The notes under the pieces are model-generated. The model worked only from the letters and a program-made list of their open reading frames with translations, did not search any database and was not told the origin of the DNA. Below, in pieces: positions 8,569-17,529 of a stretch of 64,000 nucleotides of DNA. Each line of letters opens with the position of its first letter. Position 1 is the stretch's first letter. Source of the stretch: Lachnospiraceae bacterium OM04-12BH (GTDB taxonomy: Bacteria > Bacillota > Clostridia > Lachnospirales > Lachnospiraceae); contig QULQ01000004.1 of the NCBI GenBank assembly GCA_003490145.1, forward strand, positions 1 to 64,000. The letters are read 5' to 3'. The translations under genes and the position numbers were made by a program.

Positions 8569-10536
8569 ATGAGTAATCCCGGAAAACGTATCGAAGAAAT
8601 TGATAAGAGGCTGGAACAGCTGCCCAAAGGAACGCTTACCTATAAGACGATCAATGGAAAAAAGCAGCCGTACATACAGCGTACCATAGAGGGGAAGTCT
8701 GTCAGTTACTACGTCAGGATGTCAGAGAGAGAACAGATCCTGCTTGAATTTGAGGAGCGGAGCCGCCTGCTGGAGGAAAAGAAGCGACTCACAGCATACA
8801 GGGAGAGTTTAGCTGCTATCTTAAAAGATAATCCCTATCTGGGAGAAAATGTAGGTGTAGGATATCAGTATTTTACAGAGATTAAGGAAAACAATTTATT
8901 TTATATAGACAAGACTTATTTTATAACCGAATGGCTCCACAGGAGTGCCAAAATATCGCTGATAACAAGACCACGCCGTTTTGGGAAAACATTGCTGCTC
9001 AGTACCGTACGGACTTTTTTGGATCCGCATTATGCAGAGCATCCGGAATATTTTGAGGATCTCAAAGTATGGCAGGATCCCTTGTGCAGGATGAGATTTG
9101 GACAGATTCCGGTGATTTCCGTGAGCTTTGGAAGTTGCAAGGGAATCGACTATGCTCACAGCATACGTGGGATGTTGAACAGTCTGAAAGCCATGTACAG
9201 TTCCCAGGATGACCTTCTTACAAGTGAAAGGTTAGAGGAAGATGACAGGAATGAGTTCAAGGAAATCAGAGAGGCTTTGTTTCGGGGAGAAGAAACAGTT
9301 GTTGAAAACAGCATTCCTATATTGTGCAGGCTGGTATACAAACATTATGGGGTAAAACCTGTCATTCTGCTGGATGAATATGATACGCCCCTGCTGGAAG
9401 CGTATGTTGGCGGATACTGGGAAGAGATGATCGCTTCCTGCAGAGGATTATTTCATAATACATTCAAAGAAAATGAATGGTTTGAAAGAGCGATTATTAC
9501 CGGGGTGACGAAAATCTCAAGAAACTCGCTTTTTTCAGATCTGAATAATATTGAAACGTATACAATAACGGATGAGGAGTACAGTGACTGTTTCGGGTTT
9601 ACGGAGAAGGAAGTGGAAGATGCGTTAAAATGCCAGAATATGGATTGTTTTCAGGAAGTAAAGGCTATGTATGACGGCTTTATCTTTGGAAATCACAGAG
9701 ATATCTACAATCCTTGGTCGATCTGCAATTTTCTGGACAGAGGAAAGCTGATTTCTTACTGGATCAATACCAGCAGCAATAAGATCATAGGGGATATCAT
9801 CCGCAGGCACCCAGTACGCAGTAAATTTGAGATTGAACGGCTGATGGCAGGAGAGGTGGTACATAAGAAGATAAATGAAAACATTACTTTCCAGTATATG
9901 GATGGCGATGAAAACAGTCTGTGGTCACTGCTGCTGGCGGTCGGATATATCAAAGCAGACAATGTAGAAAAATATGAGGAGTATACAGAATGTGATGTTT
10001 CCGTTACCAATCAGGAAGTCATGAGTATGTTCCGGAATGAGATCCTTGGAATGTTCGACAATGGAAATCTGTATTATAACGAATTTATCAGGGCTCTGCT
10101 TGCACACAATACAGAGGAAATGGAAGATATTCTTCTTGATATTACCTATTCCTCCATGAGTTATTTTGATACAGGAACTTCGTCGAAAAGAAATCCGGAA
10201 AACTTTTTTCATGGACTGGTGCTGGGACTGATCGTTTCCCTGAAAGACCGCTATCGCATCATTTCCAATCGTGAAAGCGGCAGAGGCAGATACGATATTG
10301 CGCTTTATCCGATTCGACCGAAAGAGAATGCTTTTATCATGGAGTTTAAAGTATTTGATGAGCGAAAGGAAAAAGATCTTGCACAGACGGCGGCAAATGC
10401 ACTGCGTCAGATTGAAGAGAAACAGTATGAAGCGGATATGATTGCAGCAGGAATACCAGGGGAACGAATCTGTAAGCTGGGATTTGCGTTTGAAGGAAAA
10501 GAGGTTATGGTAGTGAAAGAGAAGCACAGACAGTAA
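8569..10536 (+). CDS. AAA-ATPase-like / PD-(D/E)XK nuclease-like protein with an extra N-terminal domain
   Basis: From about residue 98 onward this 655-residue protein is a typical AAA-ATPase_like (PF09820) plus PDDEXK_9 protein: FYIDKTYFITEWL, a degenerate P-loop TRPRRFGKTLL (133-143), a Walker B VILLDEYDTPLLEA near 265, and a C-terminal nuclease-like core GRGRYDIALYP...FIMEFKV (about 570-600). Residues 1-90 are additional: a short beta-rich segment (YKTINGKKQPYIQRTI...YYVRM) and a coiled helix, resembling small domains seen in other Lachnospiraceae proteins. These proteins are very common in gut bacteria, often many per genome, and their role is unknown. A GGAG site precedes the ATG. It ends at a bidirectional terminator. 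Confidence 0.8.
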   Translation: MSNPGKRIEEIDKRLEQLPKGTLTYKTINGKKQPYIQRTIEGKSVSYYVRMSEREQILLEFEERSRLLEEKKRLTAYRESLAAILKDNPYLGENVGVGYQYFTEIKENNLFYIDKTYFITEWLHRSAKISLITRPRRFGKTLLLSTVRTFLDPHYAEHPEYFEDLKVWQDPLCRMRFGQIPVISVSFGSCKGIDYAHSIRGMLNSLKAMYSSQDDLLTSERLEEDDRNEFKEIREALFRGEETVVENSIPILCRLVYKHYGVKPVILLDEYDTPLLEAYVGGYWEEMIASCRGLFHNTFKENEWFERAIITGVTKISRNSLFSDLNNIETYTITDEEYSDCFGFTEKEVEDALKCQNMDCFQEVKAMYDGFIFGNHRDIYNPWSICNFLDRGKLISYWINTSSNKIIGDIIRRHPVRSKFEIERLMAGEVVHKKINENITFQYMDGDENSLWSLLLAVGYIKADNVEKYEEYTECDVSVTNQEVMSMFRNEILGMFDNGNLYYNEFIRALLAHNTEEMEDILLDITYSSMSYFDTGTSSKRNPENFFHGLVLGLIVSLKDRYRIISNRESGRGRYDIALYPIRPKENAFIMEFKVFDERKEKDLAQTAANALRQIEEKQYEADMIAAGIPGERICKLGFAFEGKEVMVVKEKHRQ

Positions 10537-10540
10537 ATAA

Positions 10541-10565
10541 GGCCACCGGTTTTACACCGGTGGCC
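10541..10565. terminator. Bidirectional terminator between convergent genes
   Basis: A perfect 10-bp stem GGCCACCGGT/ACCGGTGGCC with a TTTAC loop sits between the convergent AAA-ATPase-like gene and pfp. Confidence 0.85.
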
Positions 10566-10582
10566 TGTGCTTTCAAAGAATC

Positions 10583-12244
10583 TTATTTAGCCTGCTCAAG
10601 AGCAAGGGTTACTGTTGTGATGTCACATACCTCAGCCGGGCCGTAGTACTGGATAGCACCGGGATATTTGAAGCAGGTATTTTCAGACCACTCTTTACGG
10701 TGAGCCTCGAAGTACTTGAACGGTGCGCCGTCAAGCTCAACAAGAGCCTTCCTGATAACGGGTTTGTCTTCGCCATGTCTTCTTTCGATGTTCATCATCT
10801 TGGTGATCGGCATACCACCTGCAACCCACTCGCTTGCGGGAGCAGAAAGGTTGGAAACCTTGGATAAGTAGCCATTGTAGCCATACTGGATGAGCATGAA
10901 TGCGTTGTATCCTAAGGAGTAGCAGTAGTCGGAGTCAAAGTTTGAAGGGAAAGCACATCTTCCTTCATAACCTAAGAAGTGATGAAGAGGACTGAACTTA
11001 CCATTGTAGGTTCCGGCTGCTTTTCTTGCTGCTAATTTATCTTTTACAAGAGCAGAGAATAACTTCTCGGACTCGATCAGGGAAACCTGAACGTTTCCGT
11101 GGGGATCTCTCTCAAGGAATAACTGCTGCTGGATAGCCTGTGGAAGGATAGCGAATACCTCCATGGATTCCTTGGTTAAACCTTTCTCGATGAAAGCGTA
11201 TTTTTCTTCCCATGTAGGAAGTGCATTGAAGGCATCAGCCTTGCTTCCTGCAAGAAGCTCGTTGATCTCCTGGATCAGTACGGAGAATTCAGGTACGAAT
11301 TCAACAACACCCTCAGGGATGATAGCAACACCGAAGTTCATGCCCTTTGCAGCTCTTGCAGCTACGGAATCAGCAATATAATCAGCGATTGCGGAAAGGG
11401 ACATCTTCTTCTCTGCAACCTCTTCAGAGATCAGACAGATGTTGGGCTGTGTCTCAAGTGCGCATTCAAGAGCAACATGAGAAGCGCTACGCCCCATAAC
11501 CTTAACAAAATGCCAGTACTTCTTAGCGGAGTTTGCATCTCTTTCGATGTTACCGATGATCTCACTGTAAGTCTTGGTTGCAGTATCGAAACCGAAGGAG
11601 CATTCGATATCTTCATTCTTTAAGTCACCGTCGATGGTCTTCGGGCAACCGATTACCTGAACACCGGTGTTGTGTGCTGCAAAGTACTCTGCAAGAACAG
11701 CAGCGTTTGTGTTGGAATCATCACCACCGATGATAACGATAGCAGTGATGCCGTGCTTCTTACATACATCAGCAGCGATAGCAAACTGCTCATTGGTCTC
11801 AAGCTTGGTTCTGCCGGATCCGATGATATCGAAGCCGCCGGTATTTCTGAACTGGTTGATATATTCGTCAGTCATAACGATATAATCATCCTCGATCAGT
11901 CCGCTCGGACCACCCTTGAAGCCATAAAGCTCGTTCTCCTTGTTGGTTGCCTTTAAAGCATCATATAAACCGCATACAACGTTATGTCCGCCAGGAGCCT
12001 GTCCGCCGGAAAGGATAACGCCAACGATCTGCTTCTTCATTTCGGAAGTATTCTGACCCTTTTCAAAGGTGATTTCCTTCTTGCCGTAAGTGTTGGGGAA
12101 CAGTGCCTTGATCTTCTCCTGATCAGCAACACTCTGTGTTTCTTCGCCTTCCTTTACGCAGATATCTGCAATGCCGTGTCTGAGCATGCCCGGAAGCTTG
12201 GGAGCATACTCATATCTGGCTTTCTGTAATGGTGAAATGCTCAT
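10583..12244 (-). CDS. pfp: Pyrophosphate--fructose-6-phosphate 1-phosphotransferase
   Basis: This 553-residue enzyme reversibly phosphorylates fructose 6-phosphate with pyrophosphate, saving ATP in glycolysis. It is a long-form (beta-like) PFP. Diagnostic residues are visible: GGQAPGGHN (80-88) in the phosphate loop; GGDDS (about 168) where ATP enzymes have GGDGS, the Asp being linked to pyrophosphate use; PKTIDGD (about 201), with Lys in place of the Gly of ATP enzymes; and [14 protein letters not shown]. It has its own promoter (12296-12324), an AAGGAG site, and a shared terminator downstream. The gene appears intact. Confidence 0.95.
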   Translation of the reverse strand: MSISPLQKARYEYAPKLPGMLRHGIADICVKEGEETQSVADQEKIKALFPNTYGKKEITFEKGQNTSEMKKQIVGVILSGGQAPGGHNVVCGLYDALKATNKENELYGFKGGPSGLIEDDYIVMTDEYINQFRNTGGFDIIGSGRTKLETNEQFAIAADVCKKHGITAIVIIGGDDSNTNAAVLAEYFAAHNTGVQVIGCPKTIDGDLKNEDIECSFGFDTATKTYSEIIGNIERDANSAKKYWHFVKVMGRSASHVALECALETQPNICLISEEVAEKKMSLSAIADYIADSVAARAAKGMNFGVAIIPEGVVEFVPEFSVLIQEINELLAGSKADAFNALPTWEEKYAFIEKGLTKESMEVFAILPQAIQQQLFLERDPHGNVQVSLIESEKLFSALVKDKLAARKAAGTYNGKFSPLHHFLGYEGRCAFPSNFDSDYCYSLGYNAFMLIQYGYNGYLSKVSNLSAPASEWVAGGMPITKMMNIERRHGEDKPVIRKALVELDGAPFKYFEAHRKEWSENTCFKYPGAIQYYGPAEVCDITTVTLALEQAK

Positions 12245-12295
12245 GTTATGTCTCTCCTTTACTTTTGATAAAACTTCTTGATTACATACGACATA

Positions 12296-12324
12296 ATTCT
12301 AATATATTTTGAAAATAAAGTAAA
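12296..12324 (-). promoter_or_regulatory. Promoter of pfp
   Basis: Read on the minus strand: TTTACT (12319-12324), 17-bp spacer, TAGAAT (12296-12301), about 52 nt before the start codon. Confidence 0.65.
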
Positions 12325-12371
12325 CTGTTGTATTAAAATTATTGAAGCATCTATAAGACAGAGATCTGATC

Positions 12372-13265
12372 CTACAGCAGCTCTCTGTCCTTTGCCATAT
12401 AAAACAGGGCGATAGTATCCGGACCTACGTGGCTTCCGGTACAGTAGTCATAGGAGGTGTTGATGAATTCCCTTACCTGGATCCGTTTCTGGATCTCTTC
12501 CATGACGTAAAGGGAATCCTCATAGGAATCAGCATGAGCGATACCGATGATCTGCTCTTTGGGATCAATGATGGTTTCACAGACAAGGGAAACCAGTGTA
12601 TTTAAAGCGGCTTTTCTGCCACGACATTTCTTATACTGGACAATATAACCGTCCTTATTGCCACGGAGAATTGGCTTGATGCTCAGGATGTTGCCGATCA
12701 GGGCAGCGGAACCACTGAGCCGGCCTGTTTTTGCGAGATACTTCAGATCACCTACAGTAAAGATACCATTCATTCTGGCAGGATAAGTCTCCAGAGTATC
12801 GGCAATGGTGTCAAAATCCATTCCCTGGCTTCTCATCTCACTGGCGTAGATAGCAAGGATACCCTGTGCAAGAGAAGCGTTTAAGGAATCGATCATACGG
12901 ATCCTGCGTCCCATGGGAGGATTTTCCATCAGCTCCTGTGCAGCGATCCTGGCGGAATTGAAGGTTCCGCTGATATTCTTACTGAGGGAAAAATAAAGGA
13001 CATCCTCATTATTTTCCATAATGCTGCGGAAGCATTCCTCGAAATCACCGCTGCTGATCAGGCCGGTCTTGATCTCGGCACCGGCACGGAGAGCATCATA
13101 ATACTCTTTTCCTTTGATACGTTCCTGCTCCATGGTGAGGTCAGGATCAAAGCAGGTCAGAGGCTGACCATTTACATAGTTGACAAAGGAGATGACTCCG
13201 ATATCATATTTTTTTACAAGCTCCGCAGGAATATTGGCGGCAGAATCAACTACAATCTGAAACAT
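12372..13265 (-). CDS. DegV family protein (fatty acid-binding, FakB-like)
   Basis: The start chosen is the ATG at 13265 (MFQIVVDSAANIP), because the AAGGA site lies 6 nt upstream and inside any longer version. The 297-residue product shows the DegV fold: N-terminal VDSAANIP, FSLSKNISGTFNSAR (the ligand-contacting Ser region), a central DSLNASLAQG, and the C-terminal YCTGSHVGPDTIALFY motif. DegV proteins bind fatty acids; some (FakB) present them to FakA kinase for phosphorylation. No fakA is nearby, so FakB function is inference. A consensus promoter with a perfect palindrome at the start site suggests repressor control. Confidence 0.88.
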   Translation of the reverse strand: MFQIVVDSAANIPAELVKKYDIGVISFVNYVNGQPLTCFDPDLTMEQERIKGKEYYDALRAGAEIKTGLISSGDFEECFRSIMENNEDVLYFSLSKNISGTFNSARIAAQELMENPPMGRRIRMIDSLNASLAQGILAIYASEMRSQGMDFDTIADTLETYPARMNGIFTVGDLKYLAKTGRLSGSAALIGNILSIKPILRGNKDGYIVQYKKCRGRKAALNTLVSLVCETIIDPKEQIIGIAHADSYEDSLYVMEEIQKRIQVREFINTSYDYCTGSHVGPDTIALFYMAKDRELL

Positions 13266-13323
13266 AGGATTATCCTTCACTTTCTATATAATGCTGATGA
13301 GTACAGAGATAAATATCGGTATC

Positions 13324-13369
13324 TGTAACATGTTACAAACATTATATGTAGTTATCAATACTATGTCAA
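13324..13369 (-). promoter_or_regulatory. Consensus degV promoter with palindromic operator
   Basis: Minus-strand TTGACA (13364-13369), 17-bp spacer and TATAAT (13341-13346) match sigma-A exactly. A perfect 14-bp palindrome, TGTAACATGTTACA, lies at 13324-13337, covering the expected transcription start. The position is typical of a repressor operator. Confidence 0.75.
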
Positions 13370-13418
13370 TGGATTTTGAAAAACAGTTATTGATAAAAAC
13401 ATCTTAAATTTGTCCCTG

Positions 13419-13448
13419 TTTCCATTTACCTGACAGATGTGTTATACT
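13419..13448 (+). promoter_or_regulatory. Probable promoter of the VanZ-like/MATE unit
   Basis: TTTCCA at 13419-13424, 18-bp spacer, TATACT at 13443-13448; the next start codon is at 13521. Confidence 0.45.
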
Positions 13449-13520
13449 TAAATCTGACATCATAAATTCAGAAGAGTATTTTAACTGGTTTTAGTTAAAG
13501 AGATATAGCGGGTATTATTT

Positions 13521-14036
13521 ATGGAAAAGAAAAAATTTCATCCACTGATTGCTTTTTTTCTGTGGATCCTTTTTCTGTCAGGGGTTTTTGGGGTTGCTTA
13601 TCTTTCTGTGCAGGACGGAGAGGAGACCAAATTAATAGGAAAGAAACTGATCCAGTATCTGGCGGTTCAGAAATACGGGGAAGCGGTGACAGAAATGCAG
13701 CTTCTGGCGATGACCTATCAGTTCAGACAGACGGGAAGGATCGTTGCCTTCTTTGCGATCGGCATTCTGGGGACGCTGACGATCCATGTGACCTTTTACA
13801 GGTGGTACTGGGTCATCAGGACATTTTTGTCAGCGGGGATTCTGTGTGCGATCGCCTGTGTGACAGAGAAGTGCAAGAATTATATACCGAGCAGGCATTA
13901 CAGCCATGAGGAAATGATGCTCTCCGTAACGGCAGTGATCCTTGGATTTTCGCTGGTTTCGGTTATTATGGTGTTGTTTCATGTTTTGAAGGAAGTTTTT
14001 GATGTGATCGCAAGAGCGGTAGTAAAGCATCAGTAG
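13521..14036 (+). CDS. Divergent VanZ-like membrane protein
   Basis: A 171-residue protein with four predicted transmembrane segments (about 8-27, 72-92, 97-117, 133-157). The topology and the FRQTGRIVAFFAIG stretch, followed later by CKNYIPSRHYSHEEM before the last helix, resemble VanZ-like proteins, whose motif is a Q-x-F-x-PGR loop before the last helix. Divergence is high, so the family call is tentative. VanZ itself gives low-level teicoplanin resistance; most relatives have no known function. It is 12 nt upstream of a MATE transporter gene and probably co-transcribed. Confidence 0.55.
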   Translation: MEKKKFHPLIAFFLWILFLSGVFGVAYLSVQDGEETKLIGKKLIQYLAVQKYGEAVTEMQLLAMTYQFRQTGRIVAFFAIGILGTLTIHVTFYRWYWVIRTFLSAGILCAIACVTEKCKNYIPSRHYSHEEMMLSVTAVILGFSLVSVIMVLFHVLKEVFDVIARAVVKHQ

Positions 14037-14048
14037 GGGAAGCTTATT

Positions 14049-15395
14049 ATGAAAGATCTGACAAAAGGGAAACCGATCCGGTTGATCCTGCTTTTTGCTG
14101 TGCCTCTTTTTGTGGGACAGCTTTTTCAGCTGTTCTACAGTCTGGCAGATACAAGGATAGTGGGACAGACACTGGGGGATGAAGCACTGGCTGCGGTTGG
14201 TGCCACAACAACACTCAGCGATATGCTGCTGTCTTTTCTGAATGGATTGACCAACGGGTTTGCCATTGTGATTGCCACCTGCTTTGGTGCAAAGGACGAA
14301 AGCCAGATGAAGAAGGCTATGGGGGGAACGATCCTGCTTGGCTCCTGCTGTGCAGTTGCTTTAAGCGGGCTGTGTCTCCTGAATATGAGTGGACTGTTAA
14401 AGCTCCTGAATATTTCGCCGGAGCTTTTTGCAGCAGCAAGGGGATATATCGGGATCGTCATAGCAGGGCTTCTTGCTGCAACTCTTTATAACATCTGCGC
14501 AGCCATGCTTCGTGCAATCGGGGATTCCTTTACGCCGCTTTTGTTCCTGATCCTTGCAGCGTTCCTGAACATTGCCATGGATTATGGATTTATCCTGTGC
14601 CTCCATACCGGTGTGGAAGGGGCGGCCTATGCAACTGTGATCGCACAGGCGGTTTCAGCGTTTCTGTGTTTTCTCTATATGAGAAGAAAGTATCCGCAGC
14701 TTACGCTTAAGAAGGAAGATTTTAAACCTGATATGGTATTGTATAAGAAGCTTTTCGGAGCAGGACTTTCCATGGGATTTATGACGTCGCTGGTAGGCGT
14801 TGGTACAATGGCACTGCAGACAAGTATCAATACCTTTGGTACAGATATCATTGTTGCCCATACGGCGGCAAGAAAAATCTCTTCTATATATATGCTGCCG
14901 TTTTCGGTAATGGGTACGACACTGGCAACCTATTGCGGACAGAACCTTGGAGCCGGAAAATACTCAAGGATCAGGAAGGGGATCAGAGATACGGTTCTTG
15001 TTACATTTGTCTGGTGCACCGGGGTGATCATCAGTGCCTATACAGTGGCACCATGGCTGATCCGTACGGTTACGGCTACGCAGAAGAAGGATATTATTGA
15101 TACAGCGTCGCTGTATCTCCGTGTGAATACCCCATTTTATTATGTACCGACTGTGATATGTCTGTTCAGGAACAGCATGCAGGGCTTTGGAGATAACAGG
15201 ACACCGGTGATCTCCAGCTCCCTTGAAATGATTGGCAAGGTGCTGATCGCATTGCTTCTGGCACCGGCGATCGGATATTATGGCATCATTGTGGCTGAGC
15301 CCATCGTATGGTTCATCATGGTGATCCCCTTAGTGGTCAACATGGTAAGGAGTCCTGTTTTAAAAATGAAGGACAGGGAAGGTGCATCAGCTTAG
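14049..15395 (+). CDS. MATE family efflux transporter
   Basis: A 448-residue polytopic membrane protein with the twelve-helix pattern of MATE exporters: the N-terminal LFAVPLFVGQLFQLFYSLADTRIVG is the family's opening motif, and the two six-helix halves are both complete (second half from about 230). These transporters expel cationic drugs or metabolites using Na+ or H+ gradients; the substrate cannot be read from the sequence. Its last 9 nt overlap the end of the convergent TIGR04086 gene. Confidence 0.92.
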   Translation: MKDLTKGKPIRLILLFAVPLFVGQLFQLFYSLADTRIVGQTLGDEALAAVGATTTLSDMLLSFLNGLTNGFAIVIATCFGAKDESQMKKAMGGTILLGSCCAVALSGLCLLNMSGLLKLLNISPELFAAARGYIGIVIAGLLAATLYNICAAMLRAIGDSFTPLLFLILAAFLNIAMDYGFILCLHTGVEGAAYATVIAQAVSAFLCFLYMRRKYPQLTLKKEDFKPDMVLYKKLFGAGLSMGFMTSLVGVGTMALQTSINTFGTDIIVAHTAARKISSIYMLPFSVMGTTLATYCGQNLGAGKYSRIRKGIRDTVLVTFVWCTGVIISAYTVAPWLIRTVTATQKKDIIDTASLYLRVNTPFYYVPTVICLFRNSMQGFGDNRTPVISSSLEMIGKVLIALLLAPAIGYYGIIVAEPIVWFIMVIPLVVNMVRSPVLKMKDREGASA

Positions 15396-15761
15396 CATGC
15401 CACCCAGCATGCCACTGCCGCAGCAGAGCAGGAGAACAGTAAAGAAATGCCCGGAAAAGCCCTGCAGCGAGTGATTGACGATCAGGGAGATCAGGAGCAG
15501 GATTAGAAAATAAAGGCCGCCGAGAAGAAGACCAAAAAGAAACTTCCGGCAGCCTTCTTTTTTACCCGCGAGGAATCCGGCAAGAAATGTAACAAGGATG
15601 TAGATGCCGGTGATGCACAGGGTGACTGTCTTTTCGCTGAGAGAGAAGCGGTAGAGCAGCAGGGAAAGCAAAAGGAGAAGGAGCGCGGTCAGCAGATAGG
15701 AAAGAAGCAGATCCTTCAGAATAAAGGTAAGGCGGCTGCCAGGATTTTTTGTGGGGAACAT
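15387..15761 (-). CDS. TIGR04086 family membrane protein
   Basis: A 124-residue protein with four hydrophobic segments and the KEGCRKFLFGLLLG loop typical of TIGR04086 proteins, an uncharacterised Clostridia membrane family. GGAGG lies just upstream of the ATG. It converges on the MATE gene and overlaps it by 9 nt. Function unknown. Confidence 0.75.
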   Translation of the reverse strand: MFPTKNPGSRLTFILKDLLLSYLLTALLLLLLSLLLYRFSLSEKTVTLCITGIYILVTFLAGFLAGKKEGCRKFLFGLLLGGLYFLILLLISLIVNHSLQGFSGHFFTVLLLCCGSGMLGGMLS

Positions 15762-15818
15762 AAGAGCCTCCTGTTTCAGAAATTACATAATCTTTACACT
15801 TAAATGATATGAGTGAAC

Positions 15819-15848
15819 TTGACAGGTAATACCTCTGTATTGTATATT
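15819..15848 (+). promoter_or_regulatory. Promoter of the CBS-domain transporter gene
   Basis: TTGACA at 15819-15824, 18-bp spacer, TATATT at 15843-15848, about 37 nt before the TTG start. Confidence 0.65.
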
Positions 15849-15885
15849 TTATTCATTATATTAAAAACAAGGAGTGATTTAAATT

Positions 15886-17175
15886 TTGGATACCGATGGT
15901 GTCATACAACTGATTATTATTTTAATTCTTATCATGCTTTCTGCATTCTTTTCTTCTGCAGAGACAGCACTGACTACGGTGAACAGGGTACGTCTTAAGG
16001 CAATGGCAGAGGAAGGCAACAAACGCGCGAAAACAGCCCTTTCTGTTCTGGAACAGTATGGAAAGATGCTGAGCGCCATTCTGATCGGTAATAATGTCGT
16101 GAATCTGACAGCCTCATCACTGGCTACTACCCTTGCAATCAAAATTAATCTGACGGTAGGAATCGCAACAGGAATCCTGACAGTTGTTATCCTGTTTTTG
16201 GGTGAGATCATGCCTAAAAATGCAGCTGCGGCTTATTCAGAGAGCCTGACTCTTTTTTATGCACCGGTCATATCGGGACTGATGAAGGTAATGACACCGG
16301 TGATCTTCGTGGTGGATGCCATTACAGAGGGAATGAAAAAGCTGTTCCATATGGATAAGGATCTACATACCGCTATGACGGAGAAGGAACTGCGTACCTA
16401 TGTGGAAGTCAGTCATGAGGACGGTGTGATCGAATCAGAGGAAAGAGAGCTGATCTATAATGTATTTGATTTTTCAGATACGGTAGCCAAGGATATCATG
16501 ATCCCAAGGATCGATATGGCAAGCATCAGCGAGGACGCAGGCTATGAAGAGGTGATGGCACTGTTCCGGGAATGTATGTATACGAGAATTCCCGTTTACA
16601 GTGGGGATAAGGACAATATCATTGGTCTGATCAATATCAAGGACTTTATCCTGGTGGAAGAGAGAAGCAATTTCCATATTAAAGATATCATCAGGGAAGC
16701 CTATTATACATATGAATTCAAAAAGACAGCTGATCTGATGCTGGAAATGCGGGAAAAGCGGATCAATGTGGCTTTTGTGCTGGATGAGTACGGTGCAACT
16801 GTCGGCATGATCACTCTGGAGGATCTTTTGGAAGAGATCGTCGGGGAGATCCGGGACGAATATGATGAGGATGAAGAAGAGCAGATCCAGAAAAAGGGAG
16901 AAAGGACCTATCTGGTAGAAGGCAGCATGAAGCTGGATGATATCAATGATGAGCTTGGTACAGAGCTGCATTCAGAGGACTATGATTCCATTGGCGGCCT
17001 GCTGATCGAGAGCCTTGACAGACTGCCTGAGATTGGTGAGACGATCACACTGCCGGACGGGATCATCCTGAAGACAGGAGACATCAGGCAGAACAGGATC
17101 GTCAATGTGCTGATGACACTGCCTGACGAGAAAAAGGAAAAGGCGGAAGAGATTCCTCTTGTCAGCAAGGAATGA
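15886..17175 (+). CDS. CNNM/CorC-type hemolysin family transporter (CBS domains)
   Basis: The start is a TTG at 15886 behind AAGGAG. The 429-residue product has an N-terminal CNNM (DUF21) membrane domain with four segments (about 1-180, including SAFFSSAETALTTVNR and GEIMPKNAAAAYSE), a pair of CBS domains (about 200-330: DIMIPRIDMASI...VAFVLDEYGATVGMITLEDLLEEIVGEI), and a C-terminal CorC/HlyC transporter-associated domain (about 345-420). Family members export or regulate Mg2+ or Co2+. The scfA promoter begins inside its 3' end. Confidence 0.92.
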   Translation: MDTDGVIQLIIILILIMLSAFFSSAETALTTVNRVRLKAMAEEGNKRAKTALSVLEQYGKMLSAILIGNNVVNLTASSLATTLAIKINLTVGIATGILTVVILFLGEIMPKNAAAAYSESLTLFYAPVISGLMKVMTPVIFVVDAITEGMKKLFHMDKDLHTAMTEKELRTYVEVSHEDGVIESEERELIYNVFDFSDTVAKDIMIPRIDMASISEDAGYEEVMALFRECMYTRIPVYSGDKDNIIGLINIKDFILVEERSNFHIKDIIREAYYTYEFKKTADLMLEMREKRINVAFVLDEYGATVGMITLEDLLEEIVGEIRDEYDEDEEEQIQKKGERTYLVEGSMKLDDINDELGTELHSEDYDSIGGLLIESLDRLPEIGETITLPDGIILKTGDIRQNRIVNVLMTLPDEKKEKAEEIPLVSKE

Positions 17176-17188
17176 CCTATGCTATAAT
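17159..17188 (+). promoter_or_regulatory. scfA promoter, with a hairpin in the leader
   Basis: TTGTCA at 17159-17164, an 18-bp spacer and TATAAT at 17183-17188; the -35 lies in the end of the upstream gene. Downstream, a perfect small hairpin CGGTAT/ATACCG (17201-17216) may stabilise the 5' end of the message. Confidence 0.65.
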
Positions 17189-17254
17189 ATCAAATAATGT
17201 CGGTATATTGATACCGGTTTGGAAAGAGAAATTTGCTTTTAAGGAGATAAGATT

Positions 17255-17398
17255 ATGAAGCGTATTAAGACATTAACAACGAGAGACTTAAAGGAATCCA
17301 TGAAGAAGGGCGGCTGCGGCGAGTGCCAGACATCCTGTCAGTCAGCTTGCAAAACAAGCTGTACCGTAGGAAACCAGAGCTGTGAGCATGCAAAATAA
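17255..17398 (+). CDS. scfA: SCIFF peptide (six-cysteine RiPP precursor)
   Basis: A 47-residue peptide with a leader (MKRIKTLTTRDLKESMKKGG) and six cysteines in the last half with the spacing of the SCIFF family (six Cys in forty-five residues): CGEC, SCQSAC, SCTV and a final SC. AAGGAG lies 9 nt upstream. SCIFF is almost universal in Clostridia and is the substrate of the radical-SAM enzyme encoded next, which makes thioether (sactionine/ranthionine) links; its biological role is unknown. An intergenic terminator-like hairpin separates it from the maturase gene, which would give more peptide than enzyme. Confidence 0.95.
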   Translation: MKRIKTLTTRDLKESMKKGGCGECQTSCQSACKTSCTVGNQSCEHAK

Positions 17399-17452
17399 TC
17401 TCTGAAAAGCGGAGTGAAGGTGCGGTATTTATCAACAAGTAGATAAGGTATG

Positions 17453-17483
17453 TAAGCAGCGGTGGATCATCGCTGCTTATTCT
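17453..17483 (+). terminator. Attenuator/terminator between scfA and scfB
   Basis: A perfect 9-bp stem TAAGCAGCG/CGCTGCTTA with a 9-nt loop is followed by TTCT. The short, weak U-tract suggests partial termination rather than a full stop. Confidence 0.6.
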
Positions 17484-17529
17484 ACGTTTCCAAGCTTACA
17501 CAATATCGCACAGGAAAGGAAACAGAAAC

